This document shows positions 42,929 through 51,851 of a stretch of DNA of 64,000 bases, in pieces. The notes below the pieces were generated by a model. It was not told the DNA's origin and did not search any database. It saw nothing but the letters and a program-made list of their open reading frames with translations. The position numbers and the translations under genes were made by a program. The stretch lies in NCBI GenBank assembly GCA_029261405.1, contig JAJDBK010000056.1:1-64000 (forward strand). The letters are read 5' to 3'. Position 1 is the stretch's first letter. Each line of letters opens with the position of its first letter. The stretch is from Nitrospinaceae bacterium. Lineage in GTDB: Bacteria; Nitrospinota_A; UBA7883; JAJDBK01.

Positions 42929-44515
42929 TTACGATCTGGGAGCGTCAATGCCGACGCCAGAGGTTATGGTTACTGCGCCGGTTCTGATAGCCTCGGGGGC
43001 CTTTGGCGCCTGGAGTTTCTCCGCCTTGATGATCGCAGGTTTCACCTGGTTGACAAGCCGCGCCACCGATGGTTCCATCTTGTTCAGGAACGGTGTGGGG
43101 AAAACACCCATGATAAAAATCAGAGCTATAAGTGGAGCGAAATACGCTATTTCCCGAAGATTCAGATCCTTGAGGTTTTCATTTTTCGGATTCGTTATCT
43201 TTACGAACATTACCCGCTGGAACATCCAGAGCATATATACAGCCGCCCAGATCACACCGGAAGTCGCTATTACAGCAAAGAACGGGTCGGACTTCCAAAC
43301 TCCCAAGAGAATCAGAAACTCACCTACAAATCCGTTCATGCCGGGTAGCCCGATTGAGGATAAGGTTACGATCATGAATATTGCCGCGAATATCGGCATT
43401 TTTGCCGTGATTCCACCATATTCGGAAATCAGCCGGGTATGCCTTCGTTCATACAAAACCCCTACCGCAAGGAAGAGAGCGCCAGTGGAGACACCGTGGT
43501 TTATCATCTGCAGGATACCACCTTCGATCGCCTGTACGTTCAGGGCGAAGATCCCGAGCATCACAAAACCTAAATGGCTGACGGAGGAATAAGCGACAAG
43601 TTTCTTTATGTCTGGTTGCACCATAGCCACCAGCGCGCCGTATACGATACCTATAACCGCAAGCCAGCTTACCCAATCGACAGCGGCAACCGTTGCATCG
43701 GGAAAAATCGGCAATGAAAAGCGGAGGAATCCGTAGGTTCCCATTTTGAGAAGCACACCCGCAAGAATGACTGAACCGGCGGTCGGCGCTTCAACGTGAG
43801 CGTCTGGCAACCATGTATGAAATGGCCACATCGGCACCTTGATAGCAAACGCCAGGAAGAACGCTATGAACAACCACATCTGTGCGCCCGGATCAATGGC
43901 AAGCCCGTGGTACGCCAGAATATCGGTTGTATAGAAACCTTGCACATCGTTATGGTGGTTGTAGAGCCAGAGAATGGCAACGAGCATCAACACAGAGCCG
44001 AACATTGTATAGAGGAAGAACTTTACGGCGGCGTAAACCCTTCTCTCACCGCCCCATACACCGATGATAAGGTACATCGGTATAAGCATCACTTCCCAGA
44101 ATACATAGAACAGGAAGAAGTCCAGAGCGCAGAATACTCCCACCATTCCGGTCTCAAGGAGCAGGAACGCGATCATGAACTCTTTTACATATTTTTCTAT
44201 TGCTGTCCATGTAGAGGCTATACAGATTACACAAGTCAATGTTGTCAGTAACACAAGTAACATCGAAATGCCGTCTATGCCGAGGTAATAGCTGATCCCG
44301 AAATCGGGGATCCATTCGCGCCGTTCTATAAACTGCATATCGGCGGTATTTTCAAAACTAAAGAAAAGCGGTAACGATATGATGAAATCCGCAAGAGCGG
44401 TAATGAAAGCGATGGTCCGTATCTGCGCAACGTTATCCTTGTCTGTGAGCATGATAAGGATAACTCCCGCCATCGGCAGGAAAATGATCAGCGATAGAAG
44501 AGGTAGTGAACTCAT
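42929..44515 (-). CDS. nuoM: NADH-quinone oxidoreductase subunit M
   Basis: Central antiporter-like proton-channel subunit of the complex I membrane arm, 528 aa with about 14 TM helices. Signatures: LFYVFWEVMLIPMYLIIGVWGG with the conserved Glu, FAIKVPMWPFHTWLPDAHVEAP with the Lys, and KKLVAYSSVSHLGFVMLG. Between nuoL and nuoN as in the standard order. A 55-bp gap separates it from nuoL. Confidence 0.97.
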   Translation of the reverse strand: MSSLPLLSLIIFLPMAGVILIMLTDKDNVAQIRTIAFITALADFIISLPLFFSFENTADMQFIERREWIPDFGISYYLGIDGISMLLVLLTTLTCVICIASTWTAIEKYVKEFMIAFLLLETGMVGVFCALDFFLFYVFWEVMLIPMYLIIGVWGGERRVYAAVKFFLYTMFGSVLMLVAILWLYNHHNDVQGFYTTDILAYHGLAIDPGAQMWLFIAFFLAFAIKVPMWPFHTWLPDAHVEAPTAGSVILAGVLLKMGTYGFLRFSLPIFPDATVAAVDWVSWLAVIGIVYGALVAMVQPDIKKLVAYSSVSHLGFVMLGIFALNVQAIEGGILQMINHGVSTGALFLAVGVLYERRHTRLISEYGGITAKMPIFAAIFMIVTLSSIGLPGMNGFVGEFLILLGVWKSDPFFAVIATSGVIWAAVYMLWMFQRVMFVKITNPKNENLKDLNLREIAYFAPLIALIFIMGVFPTPFLNKMEPSVARLVNQVKPAIIKAEKLQAPKAPEAIRTGAVTITSGVGIDAPRS

Positions 44516-44570
44516 GTATCTATATCCTCTTGCCTGACGAAGAATTCGGTATTATCACTTTTTCCATTTC

Positions 44571-46517
44571 CTATATTAACCATAGTCCAGCCAGGACAAT
44601 CACGCCCGCCACCATCGCTACGGCGTAGCGCCTTGTAAGTCCGCTCTGAACATCGCTTATCACCGAACCGAGATCAACAGTAAACTTTCCAACTGCGTTG
44701 ACGAATCCGTCGATTATCTGGACATCGAATATGCGCCACAGAAAGCTGTCGGAAAACTGTATGATCGGTTTGACGATATATCTGTCGTAAATCTCATCCA
44801 CGTAATATTTGTTCTGCATAAGAACGTAAAGCGTTCTGGTAACGCCTGTCCGGTTTGCAAACTCGGTAGCCGCCGCAGGTTTCAGGAAATAAAAGTACCT
44901 GGCCAGAGCTATGCCGATCACGGCCACAGCAACCGAGAGAGCCATCAGGGAAATCTCCAGACCGAACGAGGCGTGGGGATGGACAGCGGAGTTGGCGTCT
45001 GAAAATACCGGCGCAAGAAATTCTTTCAAAGCGTGGCCTTGCCGAATGAACGGCAGACCGAGGATGCCACCGCCAAACGCCAACGCCGCCAATATGACCA
45101 AAGGCGCCGTCATGCTTGGGGGCGATTCGTGCACATGGTCCCGGACATGTTTATCTTCCGATCTCAGTTCGCCGGCGAAGGTCATGTAATAGAGCCGGAA
45201 CATATAAAAAGCTGTCACACCAGCGGCGATGGTCGCCATAAACCAGAAGACCAGATGGCCTGTTGTATGACCCAGGAACGTTGACAGGAGTATCTCATCT
45301 TTAGAGAAGAAACCCGCAAGAGGCGGAATTCCCGCAATAGCCAGAGTTGATATAAGGAAGGTCGCATGAGTCATCGGCATCTTTTTATCAAGCCCGCCCA
45401 TCTGACGCATATCCTGTTCGCCCGACATTCCGTGAATCACCGAGCCGGAGCCAAGGAAGAGACACGCTTTGAAAAATGCGTGGGTCATAACATGGAATAC
45501 CGCCGCAGTGTAAGCGCCAACTCCGCACGCCAGGAACATGTATCCTAACTGTGAGACTGTGGAGTAGGCCAGCACCCGCTTGATATCGTTCTGGTAAAGA
45601 CCCATGGTGGCGGCGAAAATGGCGGTAGTGGCGCCGATGAGAGCGACTATTACCATCGTGGTTGGCGCCATGTTGAAAAACGCGGAACACCGGGCGAGCA
45701 TATATATTCCGGCTGTCACCATGGTGGCGGCGTGGATCAGGGCTGAAACAGGTGTCGGGCCTTCCATAGCGTCGGGAAGCCAGGTATAGAGCGGTATCTG
45801 GGCCGACTTGCCGGTTGCGCCTATGAAGAGCAGAAGCGTTATCATCGTGACGGCGAATCCGCCATACTGGAATGTGGAGTCAGCCGCCGGGAATACCGTG
45901 GTGTAATCGATGGATCCAAAGATCCAGAATGTCCACATGATAGCCAGCAGGAAGGCGAAATCGCCCACCCGGTTCATTACGAAAGCCTTTTTTCCAGCGT
46001 CAGCGGCTGATTGTTTGTCGTAATAGTAGCCGATCAGAAGATATGAGCAGAGACCAACCCCTTCCCACCCGATAAACATGAGCAGGAAGTTGTTCCCCAG
46101 AACCAGCAGTAGCATGGAGAACATAAAGAGGTTCAGATACGAAAAATATCTGGCATAACCATCTTCATGCGACATGTAACCGATGGAATAGACGTGGATC
46201 AGAAATCCTACCCCGGTTACAATCATCAGCCACACCATGGAGAGCGGATCGAGTTGTATCCCGGCTTCAGCGACGAAATTACCCGATTCTATCCAGGTGA
46301 AGAGGATTTTTTCAAATACATGGTCACCATTCGGCGCGACCGGCAATACAAAAAATCCGGCAAGAGCCATAAGCGAAAGGCCGAACGACGCGCCAGTAGA
46401 GCCGACCGCAAAGAACCCTATCCAGCATTTGGAAAGGCGGGACCCGAAGACACCGTTGACAATAGCGCCCAACAGGGGAAGGATCGGAACCCACCAGATA
46501 AATTCAAGCGCCCACAT
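44571..46517 (-). CDS. nuoL: NADH-quinone oxidoreductase subunit L
   Basis: Distal proton-channel subunit of complex I with the long lateral helix spanning the membrane arm; 648 aa. Evidence: LLMFIGWEGVGLCSYLLIGYY, GKSAQIPLYTWLPDAMEGPTPVSALIHAATMV (read in parts), KRVLAYSTVSQLGYMFLACG, and the C-terminal extension with NKYYVDEIYDRYIVKPI leading to the lateral-helix region. The length is that of E. coli NuoL, so the enzyme should be a full-size pump. Confidence 0.97.
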   Translation of the reverse strand: MWALEFIWWVPILPLLGAIVNGVFGSRLSKCWIGFFAVGSTGASFGLSLMALAGFFVLPVAPNGDHVFEKILFTWIESGNFVAEAGIQLDPLSMVWLMIVTGVGFLIHVYSIGYMSHEDGYARYFSYLNLFMFSMLLLVLGNNFLLMFIGWEGVGLCSYLLIGYYYDKQSAADAGKKAFVMNRVGDFAFLLAIMWTFWIFGSIDYTTVFPAADSTFQYGGFAVTMITLLLFIGATGKSAQIPLYTWLPDAMEGPTPVSALIHAATMVTAGIYMLARCSAFFNMAPTTMVIVALIGATTAIFAATMGLYQNDIKRVLAYSTVSQLGYMFLACGVGAYTAAVFHVMTHAFFKACLFLGSGSVIHGMSGEQDMRQMGGLDKKMPMTHATFLISTLAIAGIPPLAGFFSKDEILLSTFLGHTTGHLVFWFMATIAAGVTAFYMFRLYYMTFAGELRSEDKHVRDHVHESPPSMTAPLVILAALAFGGGILGLPFIRQGHALKEFLAPVFSDANSAVHPHASFGLEISLMALSVAVAVIGIALARYFYFLKPAAATEFANRTGVTRTLYVLMQNKYYVDEIYDRYIVKPIIQFSDSFLWRIFDVQIIDGFVNAVGKFTVDLGSVISDVQSGLTRRYAVAMVAGVIVLAGLWLI

Positions 46518-46526
46518 CTTATTTCA

Positions 46527-46829
46527 TTAGCCTTTCAATACGCTTATACGGTCTATATCGACGGTCTCTTCGTTCCTGAACATGGTCAGGACAATTGCAA
46601 GTCCGAGAGCCGCTTCACCTGCGGCCACCGCCATGACCATGAAGACAAAGACATGCCCGGTCATATCGCCTAGCTGATTCGAGAACGTTACGAAGAGAAG
46701 ATTGGCCGAGTTGAGCATAAGCTCTATCGACATCATTATAACGATGACGTTTCTGCGTGTAAGCACACCGACAACGCCGATGCTGAATAATATTGCAGAG
46801 AGTCCCAGGTAGTGCGCCGCCGTAACCAT
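46527..46829 (-). CDS. nuoK: NADH-quinone oxidoreductase subunit K
   Basis: Small three-helix membrane subunit (100 aa) of complex I carrying the two membrane-buried glutamates of the E-channel, visible in [18 protein letters not shown] and [14 protein letters not shown]. Homologous to MrpC. Lies between nuoJ and nuoL with gaps of 5 and 9 bp. Confidence 0.97.
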   Translation of the reverse strand: MVTAAHYLGLSAILFSIGVVGVLTRRNVIVIMMSIELMLNSANLLFVTFSNQLGDMTGHVFVFMVMAVAAGEAALGLAIVLTMFRNEETVDIDRISVLKG

Positions 46830-46834
46830 TCTTC

Positions 46835-47347
46835 CTAACCCTCGCTATTCTTTTTATTCTTTGTCAAAACCACAGCCCCGACAAGGGCGGCGAGAAGAAG
46901 TATCGAAGCTATCTCGAACGGAAGCAGATATTCGGTGAAGAGCATTGTCCCGACACCCTTTACTGTGCCGAATGTGGCAGGGTCGGTAAGCGCGATGCCT
47001 GTTGTCGGCGCCATAACATAATCGGAGACAAGCGGCGCAAGCAGACCGTTGAGGAGAACAACAGCCCCCACCTGTATGAAAGGCTGACGACCTGTAAGCA
47101 GACCACCCTTCTCGCGTAAGTTAAGCAACATGATAACAAACAGCACCAGCACCATGATCGCGCCCGCATATACCAGAACCTGCAGGGCCGCTATAAGGTG
47201 AGCGTTCTGCATGGCGAACAACCCGGCGAGACAGAGCATAACCCCAACCAGCGCCACCGCCGAGTTGACCGCTTTTTTCGACAGGATCATCAGCAGGGCG
47301 CAAGACACCGAACCGATAGCGAGTATATAAAAGAGCAACGCTGACAT
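46835..47347 (-). CDS. nuoJ: NADH-quinone oxidoreductase subunit J
   Basis: Five-helix membrane subunit (170 aa) with the TM3 pi-bulge region seen as [22 protein letters not shown], which couples quinone chemistry to the proton channels. Starts [19 protein letters not shown]. Five bases separate it from nuoK. Confidence 0.96.
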   Translation of the reverse strand: MSALLFYILAIGSVSCALLMILSKKAVNSAVALVGVMLCLAGLFAMQNAHLIAALQVLVYAGAIMVLVLFVIMLLNLREKGGLLTGRQPFIQVGAVVLLNGLLAPLVSDYVMAPTTGIALTDPATFGTVKGVGTMLFTEYLLPFEIASILLLAALVGAVVLTKNKKNSEG

Positions 47348-47378
47348 CGTTATTTACGCCTCTCCCGAGAATCGCATA

Positions 47379-47957
47379 TTAATACCTGTCCCTGGAAAAC
47401 GAGTTGGACCTGATGAAGTCGAGCCGTTTTTGAACCTGCGCCTCAGACCTTAACAGGGTCTCTTTCTCATAAATCATCTTTGTTCTGTCGTATTGGCAAA
47501 GGTTCCGCCATTCGTCACTCATGACGATAGCCTCTTTGGGGCAAGCCTCTTCGCATAGCCCGCAGAATATACAGCGCGACCCGTCGAGCACATAAGATCG
47601 CGGAAACCGGTCTCCGTTATCCCTTTCGCCACCCAGAATATGGATACACGCCGGTGGGCAGGCGGCCTCGCACAGGCCACAGGCCACACATTTCTCCACA
47701 CCGTTCTTATCGCTCACAAGCACCGGCCTACCCCGATAAGCCGGAGGAATTACCGGTTGCTCCTCCGGGTAGTAGAGGGTCATTATGGTTCGGCTGTCCC
47801 TCCCTTTGCCGAGGGCGAACTCGTCTACTAGCGATTTCATGTTGGTAGCAAAATGGGAGAGGGTTATGCCCAATCCCCGGATTATCTCCGGCAGATAAGA
47901 TTTCTCCCACAGGGTGAGGCCATCGCCCTTTTCAATTTTTTTTATCTTTATAGCCAT
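47379..47957 (-). CDS. nuoI: NADH-quinone oxidoreductase subunit I
   Basis: Peripheral-arm ferredoxin-like subunit holding clusters N6a and N6b. Two 4Fe-4S motifs are plain: CVACGLCEAACPPACI (about 90-105) and CIFCGLCEEACPKEAI (about 131-146). Length 192 aa; the N-terminal amphipathic helix region contacts NuoH. Next to nuoH as usual. Confidence 0.97.
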   Translation of the reverse strand: MAIKIKKIEKGDGLTLWEKSYLPEIIRGLGITLSHFATNMKSLVDEFALGKGRDSRTIMTLYYPEEQPVIPPAYRGRPVLVSDKNGVEKCVACGLCEAACPPACIHILGGERDNGDRFPRSYVLDGSRCIFCGLCEEACPKEAIVMSDEWRNLCQYDRTKMIYEKETLLRSEAQVQKRLDFIRSNSFSRDRY

Positions 47958-47988
47958 AACTATTCAGTCAATATATGTTAACCGCCGG

Positions 47989-49080
47989 TCAGACCGTCGG
48001 CATCAGTCCCAGCAAAATCGCCAAACCTGTCAGGAATATCCAGATAAGTGATGCGGGCAAGATTATTTTCCAGCCGAGCGCCATCACCTGATCATACCTG
48101 AACCGTGGCAGTGTCCAGCGGATCGCCATCTGCAAAAAGATCAGAGCGCAGATCTTCGCTACGAAAACCCCGATTCCTATCAGCATGGCGACAATAGCGC
48201 CAAAATCTCCGCCGCCGAAAATTGACACCAGCATATCTGGCGAAATAAACGGCAGGTGGTATGCGCCGAAGAACATCGTCACGCAAAGCGCGGAGATGGT
48301 TACAACCTCTATAAATTCCGCTGTCCAGAACATGATGAACTTCATGCCCGAATATTCGGTAAAATATCCGGCCACAAGCTCACTCTCCGCTTCAGGGACA
48401 TCGAACGGAATCCTTTTGTTCTCAGCTATGGCGCATGTCAGGAAGAGTATGAAAGCGGGCCACTGATATATGATCCCCCAATGCCAGAAATCGACCTGTT
48501 TTTCAGCGATAACCACCAGAGATAACGACTGGTAATACATCACCAGGCCGATGATGGTAAGTCCCATGGTCACTTCGTATGAAAACATCTGGGCCGCAGA
48601 CCTTAATCCACCTAACATCGACCAGTTATTGTTGGAAGCCCATCCGGCGATAACCGCTCCGTATGTGGCGATAGACGCAATAGCGAAAACAAAGAGGAGA
48701 CCGACATCAAGATCTGCAATCACAAGATTAACGTTGTGTCCGGCAAGTTCAAACTTGCCGCCGAAAGGTATGACGGCAAAGGCGGCCAGGGCCGGAACCA
48801 CCGCTATGACCGGGGCCAGCGTGTGCATCATCCTGTCGGCGCCACGAGGGATGAAATCTTCTTTAAAAATCAGTTTGATAGCGTCCGCCGCCGAGTGTAG
48901 CAGTCCAATGAAGGTAAACCCGAACACACCAGCCCTGTTGGCGCCGATTCTGTCCTGCATTACAGCGGACTGTTTTCGCTCGACCCAGCCTAACATCGGG
49001 GCGAAAAAACCGAGGTTAAGCCCGATCACAAAAGCGATTTTGACAACGGTTTCAAGCAGGTCGCCGGTCATACTGTTCAT
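47989..49080 (-). CDS. nuoH: NADH-quinone oxidoreductase subunit H
   Basis: Membrane subunit forming the quinone tunnel with NuoB and NuoD. About eight TM helices; conserved loops GFFAPMLGWVERKQSAVMQDRIGANRAG (read in parts), KEDFIPRGAD and RIPFDVPEAESELVAGYFTEYSGM (read in parts). Start taken at ATG 49080, which overlaps the nuoD stop by one base (TAATG), giving 363 aa; an earlier ATG at 49092 is less likely. Confidence 0.96.
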   Translation of the reverse strand: MNSMTGDLLETVVKIAFVIGLNLGFFAPMLGWVERKQSAVMQDRIGANRAGVFGFTFIGLLHSAADAIKLIFKEDFIPRGADRMMHTLAPVIAVVPALAAFAVIPFGGKFELAGHNVNLVIADLDVGLLFVFAIASIATYGAVIAGWASNNNWSMLGGLRSAAQMFSYEVTMGLTIIGLVMYYQSLSLVVIAEKQVDFWHWGIIYQWPAFILFLTCAIAENKRIPFDVPEAESELVAGYFTEYSGMKFIMFWTAEFIEVVTISALCVTMFFGAYHLPFISPDMLVSIFGGGDFGAIVAMLIGIGVFVAKICALIFLQMAIRWTLPRFRYDQVMALGWKIILPASLIWIFLTGLAILLGLMPTV

Positions 49081-50288
49081 TACCTGTCGCACTCCCCGCC
49101 GATAAGGTTAATCATATCGAAGGTCGGTATCAGGTCGGCGAGCATGGCGCCCTCAACCAGGAACGAAACCGCTGATGTAAGCTGGAAACATGGAGGTCGC
49201 ACCCTGCATTTCACCGGTTTACCGCCGCCGTTGGAGACGAGGTAGAAGCCGAGTTCGCCGTTGGCCCCTTCGATGGGGAAGTAGACCTCCCCTTTCGGGA
49301 CCTGAACACCGTTGATGGCGTTTTTGAAATGGAAAATCATCGACTCCATATCGGTGTAGATATTATCTTTGGCCGGTTGTCTCCACTGGGGATCGTTCAC
49401 ATTGACCGGACCCGGCTCCATCTGCTCTATGCACTGCTCGACAATACGCATCGACTGGTTCAACTCTTCCATGCGCATCATGAACCGGTCGTAGTTATCG
49501 CCAGTCTCTCCAATGGGGATTTCAAAATCTAGTTTATCGTATTTGAGATAAGGCTGGGCTCTCCTCACATCGTAAGGAACGCCGGCGGCCCGCAGACATG
49601 GTCCGGTAAAACCCCACGCTTTGGCGTCTTCAGGGGAGATCGGCGCAATGTCGCGCATTCGGTCAACGAAGATTCTGTTTCTCAGCAGAAGTTTTGCGAA
49701 TTCATCCCAAAGCTCCCGGTTGCGTGCAAAAACTCTTTTGATATCGCCTTCAAAGGTCGGTGGCAGATCAGAAAAGACACCGCCGATCTTTACATAGTTA
49801 TGGGTCAGACGAGCGCCGCATACCGATTCGATGACATCCCAGAGAAGCTCCCTCGCTTCAACAAAGTAGATAAACGCTGTCAACGCGCCAAGTTCCAGCG
49901 CTCCGGCGGCGAGGTTTGTATAGTGGCCCGACATCCGGCCAAGTTCACTTACTATGGTTCTGATATAAGCGCAACGGTCAGGAGTTTCAATGCCTATCAA
50001 TTTTTCGACAGCCAGCGCATATCCAACGTTGTTGAGCGCGGAGGCGGTGTAGTCGAGCCGGTCGGTGTACGGAAACACACCGTTCCAATTCTGGTTTTCG
50101 CACTCTTTCTCAAAGCCCCTGTGCAGGTAACCCACCTCCACGTCGAGATGTTCAATCGTCTCGCCATCGAGGGTTATGAGAAACTTGACCGTGCCATGGG
50201 TCGCCGGATGGGACGGCCCCATGTTCAGGGTGAGAAGCTCCGTATGGTGTAGCTTGTGGAAGTCGGAGTTGTGTTTATTGTCGGACAT
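49080..50288 (-). CDS. nuoD: NADH-quinone oxidoreductase subunit D
   Basis: 49-kDa subunit (402 aa) lining the quinone site and related to the large subunit of NiFe hydrogenases without its metal cysteines. Markers: TLNMGPSHPATHGTVKF (quinone-site His), EVGYLHRGFEKECE, GGVFSDLPPTFEGD-like stretch, and the C-terminal FDMINLIGGECDR. Separate from nuoC, unlike the fused nuoCD of E. coli. Translationally coupled to nuoH. Confidence 0.97.
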   Translation of the reverse strand: MSDNKHNSDFHKLHHTELLTLNMGPSHPATHGTVKFLITLDGETIEHLDVEVGYLHRGFEKECENQNWNGVFPYTDRLDYTASALNNVGYALAVEKLIGIETPDRCAYIRTIVSELGRMSGHYTNLAAGALELGALTAFIYFVEARELLWDVIESVCGARLTHNYVKIGGVFSDLPPTFEGDIKRVFARNRELWDEFAKLLLRNRIFVDRMRDIAPISPEDAKAWGFTGPCLRAAGVPYDVRRAQPYLKYDKLDFEIPIGETGDNYDRFMMRMEELNQSMRIVEQCIEQMEPGPVNVNDPQWRQPAKDNIYTDMESMIFHFKNAINGVQVPKGEVYFPIEGANGELGFYLVSNGGGKPVKCRVRPPCFQLTSAVSFLVEGAMLADLIPTFDMINLIGGECDR

Positions 50289-50297
50289 AATTCGTTG

Positions 50298-50840
50298 TCA
50301 GTTCCTCGGCCCTATAAGGGGGCGCCGGTCGGTTTTCGAATAATCTTTCCGCAACGGATGCCCTACGAACTCTTCGTAGAGCAGTATCCTTTTAAGGTTC
50401 TGATGGCCGCGAAACGTTACGCCATAAAGGTCAAACGCCTCCCGCTCCGGCCAGTCGGCGCCTATCCATATCCCTGTGACGCTGTTTATAACCGGGTCGT
50501 CTGATCGAAGGGGGGCTTTCACCCTGATTCTGTGGTTATGAGCGACGGAGTAGAGATGGTAAACAACTTCGAACCGCGCGTTCTCAGCCTCAAGGTATGA
50601 GACAAGCCCTGCGTCGTTCAGATAATCGACAACTGTAAGGTCGATCATCATGTCGAAATCGAGTTCCGGCTCGTTGCGCAGATACTCCATTACGTCGTGA
50701 ATTTCATCCGCCTTCACCACAACAGTGTCGTCACCCTTGTGGCTGTGTGAGAAAACAAGGGTAGCGCCGTCGAAACGGGATTTCACCTTTGCCATGACAG
50801 CGGAGTCGGTCGGGGGTGTTGTCTCTTTTTCGTCGCTCAT
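50298..50840 (-). CDS. nuoC: NADH-quinone oxidoreductase subunit C
   Basis: 30-kDa subunit (180 aa) of the peripheral arm. The family signature WPEREAFDLYGVTFRGHQNLKRIL (read in parts) near residues 128-152 and the RPL tail are present. It ends nine bases before nuoD. Confidence 0.95.
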   Translation of the reverse strand: MSDEKETTPPTDSAVMAKVKSRFDGATLVFSHSHKGDDTVVVKADEIHDVMEYLRNEPELDFDMMIDLTVVDYLNDAGLVSYLEAENARFEVVYHLYSVAHNHRIRVKAPLRSDDPVINSVTGIWIGADWPEREAFDLYGVTFRGHQNLKRILLYEEFVGHPLRKDYSKTDRRPLIGPRN

Positions 50841-50845
50841 ATTCT

Positions 50846-51397
50846 TTAGCCGATGATTTTCCGGTCGTCAGCTTCTCCCAGGGGAGAGACGCCTCTTCTG
50901 TAATTCATCTGGTCGCGGGTTCCCGCCACTTTTTCCTGTAGTTTGATAAGGCCGTCGAGCACCATCTCCGGTCTCGGAGGACAGCCTGGGACGTATATAT
51001 CGACCGGTATCAGTGTGTCGATCCCCTGAACCGTAGCGTAGTTGTCATACATTCCGCCAGAGACGGTACATGCGCCAAAGGCAAAAACCCATTTCGGTTC
51101 GGTCATCTGGTTGTAGACCTTGACTAAAATCGGCGCCTGTTTGTGGCTGATGGTTCCGACCACTAACAGCAGGTCCGCCTGACGCGGAGAAAACCTTGGA
51201 AGCGCGGCTCCAAACCTGTCGATATCGTATCTCGGTCCGGCTACGCTCATGAACTCCATGCCGCAACACGCCGTGATGAAAGGATAGAGAAAAAAGCTGT
51301 ATTGCCTTCCCCAGGAGATTATATCGTCAAGTTTCGTAACGATAACGCTCTCAGACAGGGCAAGCAGATCGCTTTTTCCCTCGTCCGTCACTCCCAT
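50846..51397 (-). CDS. nuoB: NADH-quinone oxidoreductase subunit B
   Basis: PSST subunit carrying cluster N2, the last Fe-S centre before quinone. The tandem cysteines ACCGMEF and the other two ligands in FGACTVSGGMYDN and VPGCPPRPEMVLDG are present. Start taken at ATG 51397, which has an ideal AAGGAG seven bases upstream (plus positions 51405-51410) and overlaps nuoA by ten bases; an ATG at 51418 would overlap more and lack this. 183 aa. Confidence 0.97.
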   Translation of the reverse strand: MGVTDEGKSDLLALSESVIVTKLDDIISWGRQYSFFLYPFITACCGMEFMSVAGPRYDIDRFGAALPRFSPRQADLLLVVGTISHKQAPILVKVYNQMTEPKWVFAFGACTVSGGMYDNYATVQGIDTLIPVDIYVPGCPPRPEMVLDGLIKLQEKVAGTRDQMNYRRGVSPLGEADDRKIIG

Positions 51398-51750
51398 TCC
51401 AAAGCTCCTTTTTTCCATACATATGCCAGGCCGACGCCCAGAACGATAATGAATACCATCATCTCCACAAAACCGAAAAGTCCCAGTTCCTGAAATATCA
51501 CTGACCAGGGGAAGAGAAATACCGCCTCAATGTCAAATATGATGAACATCAGGGCGATCAGATAGAAACGGATGGAGAATCTTTGTTGTGGAGACGCTAT
51601 CTGGTTTTCACCACACTCGAACGGCTCCATTTTTTCGCGGAACTTGTCTCTCGGATCTTTCGGTCCCAGAAATTCGGCGATGCCGAGCATGGCAATCGCC
51701 ACACCCCCCGAAACCAGGAACAATAACAATACTGGGATGTACTGGTTCAC
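51388..51750 (-). CDS. nuoA: NADH-quinone oxidoreductase subunit A
   Basis: Three-helix membrane subunit (120 aa) near the quinone site. Conserved loop FECGENQIASPQQRFSIRFY (Cys of the TM1-2 loop) and IIFDIEAVFLFPW are present. Overlaps nuoB. About 100 bp after nuoG, so the A-N block follows the F-G pair in the same direction. Confidence 0.96.
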   Translation of the reverse strand: MNQYIPVLLLFLVSGGVAIAMLGIAEFLGPKDPRDKFREKMEPFECGENQIASPQQRFSIRFYLIALMFIIFDIEAVFLFPWSVIFQELGLFGFVEMMVFIIVLGVGLAYVWKKGALEWE

Positions 51751-51851
51751 TTATTCAAGTTCCATTCTGAATTTAAGCCAGGAAAGGGATGGTACCACCT
51801 GAACGCTAAATTTTCCAGTCCCGTCACAATCCAATTTCCCTAAAAAAACCT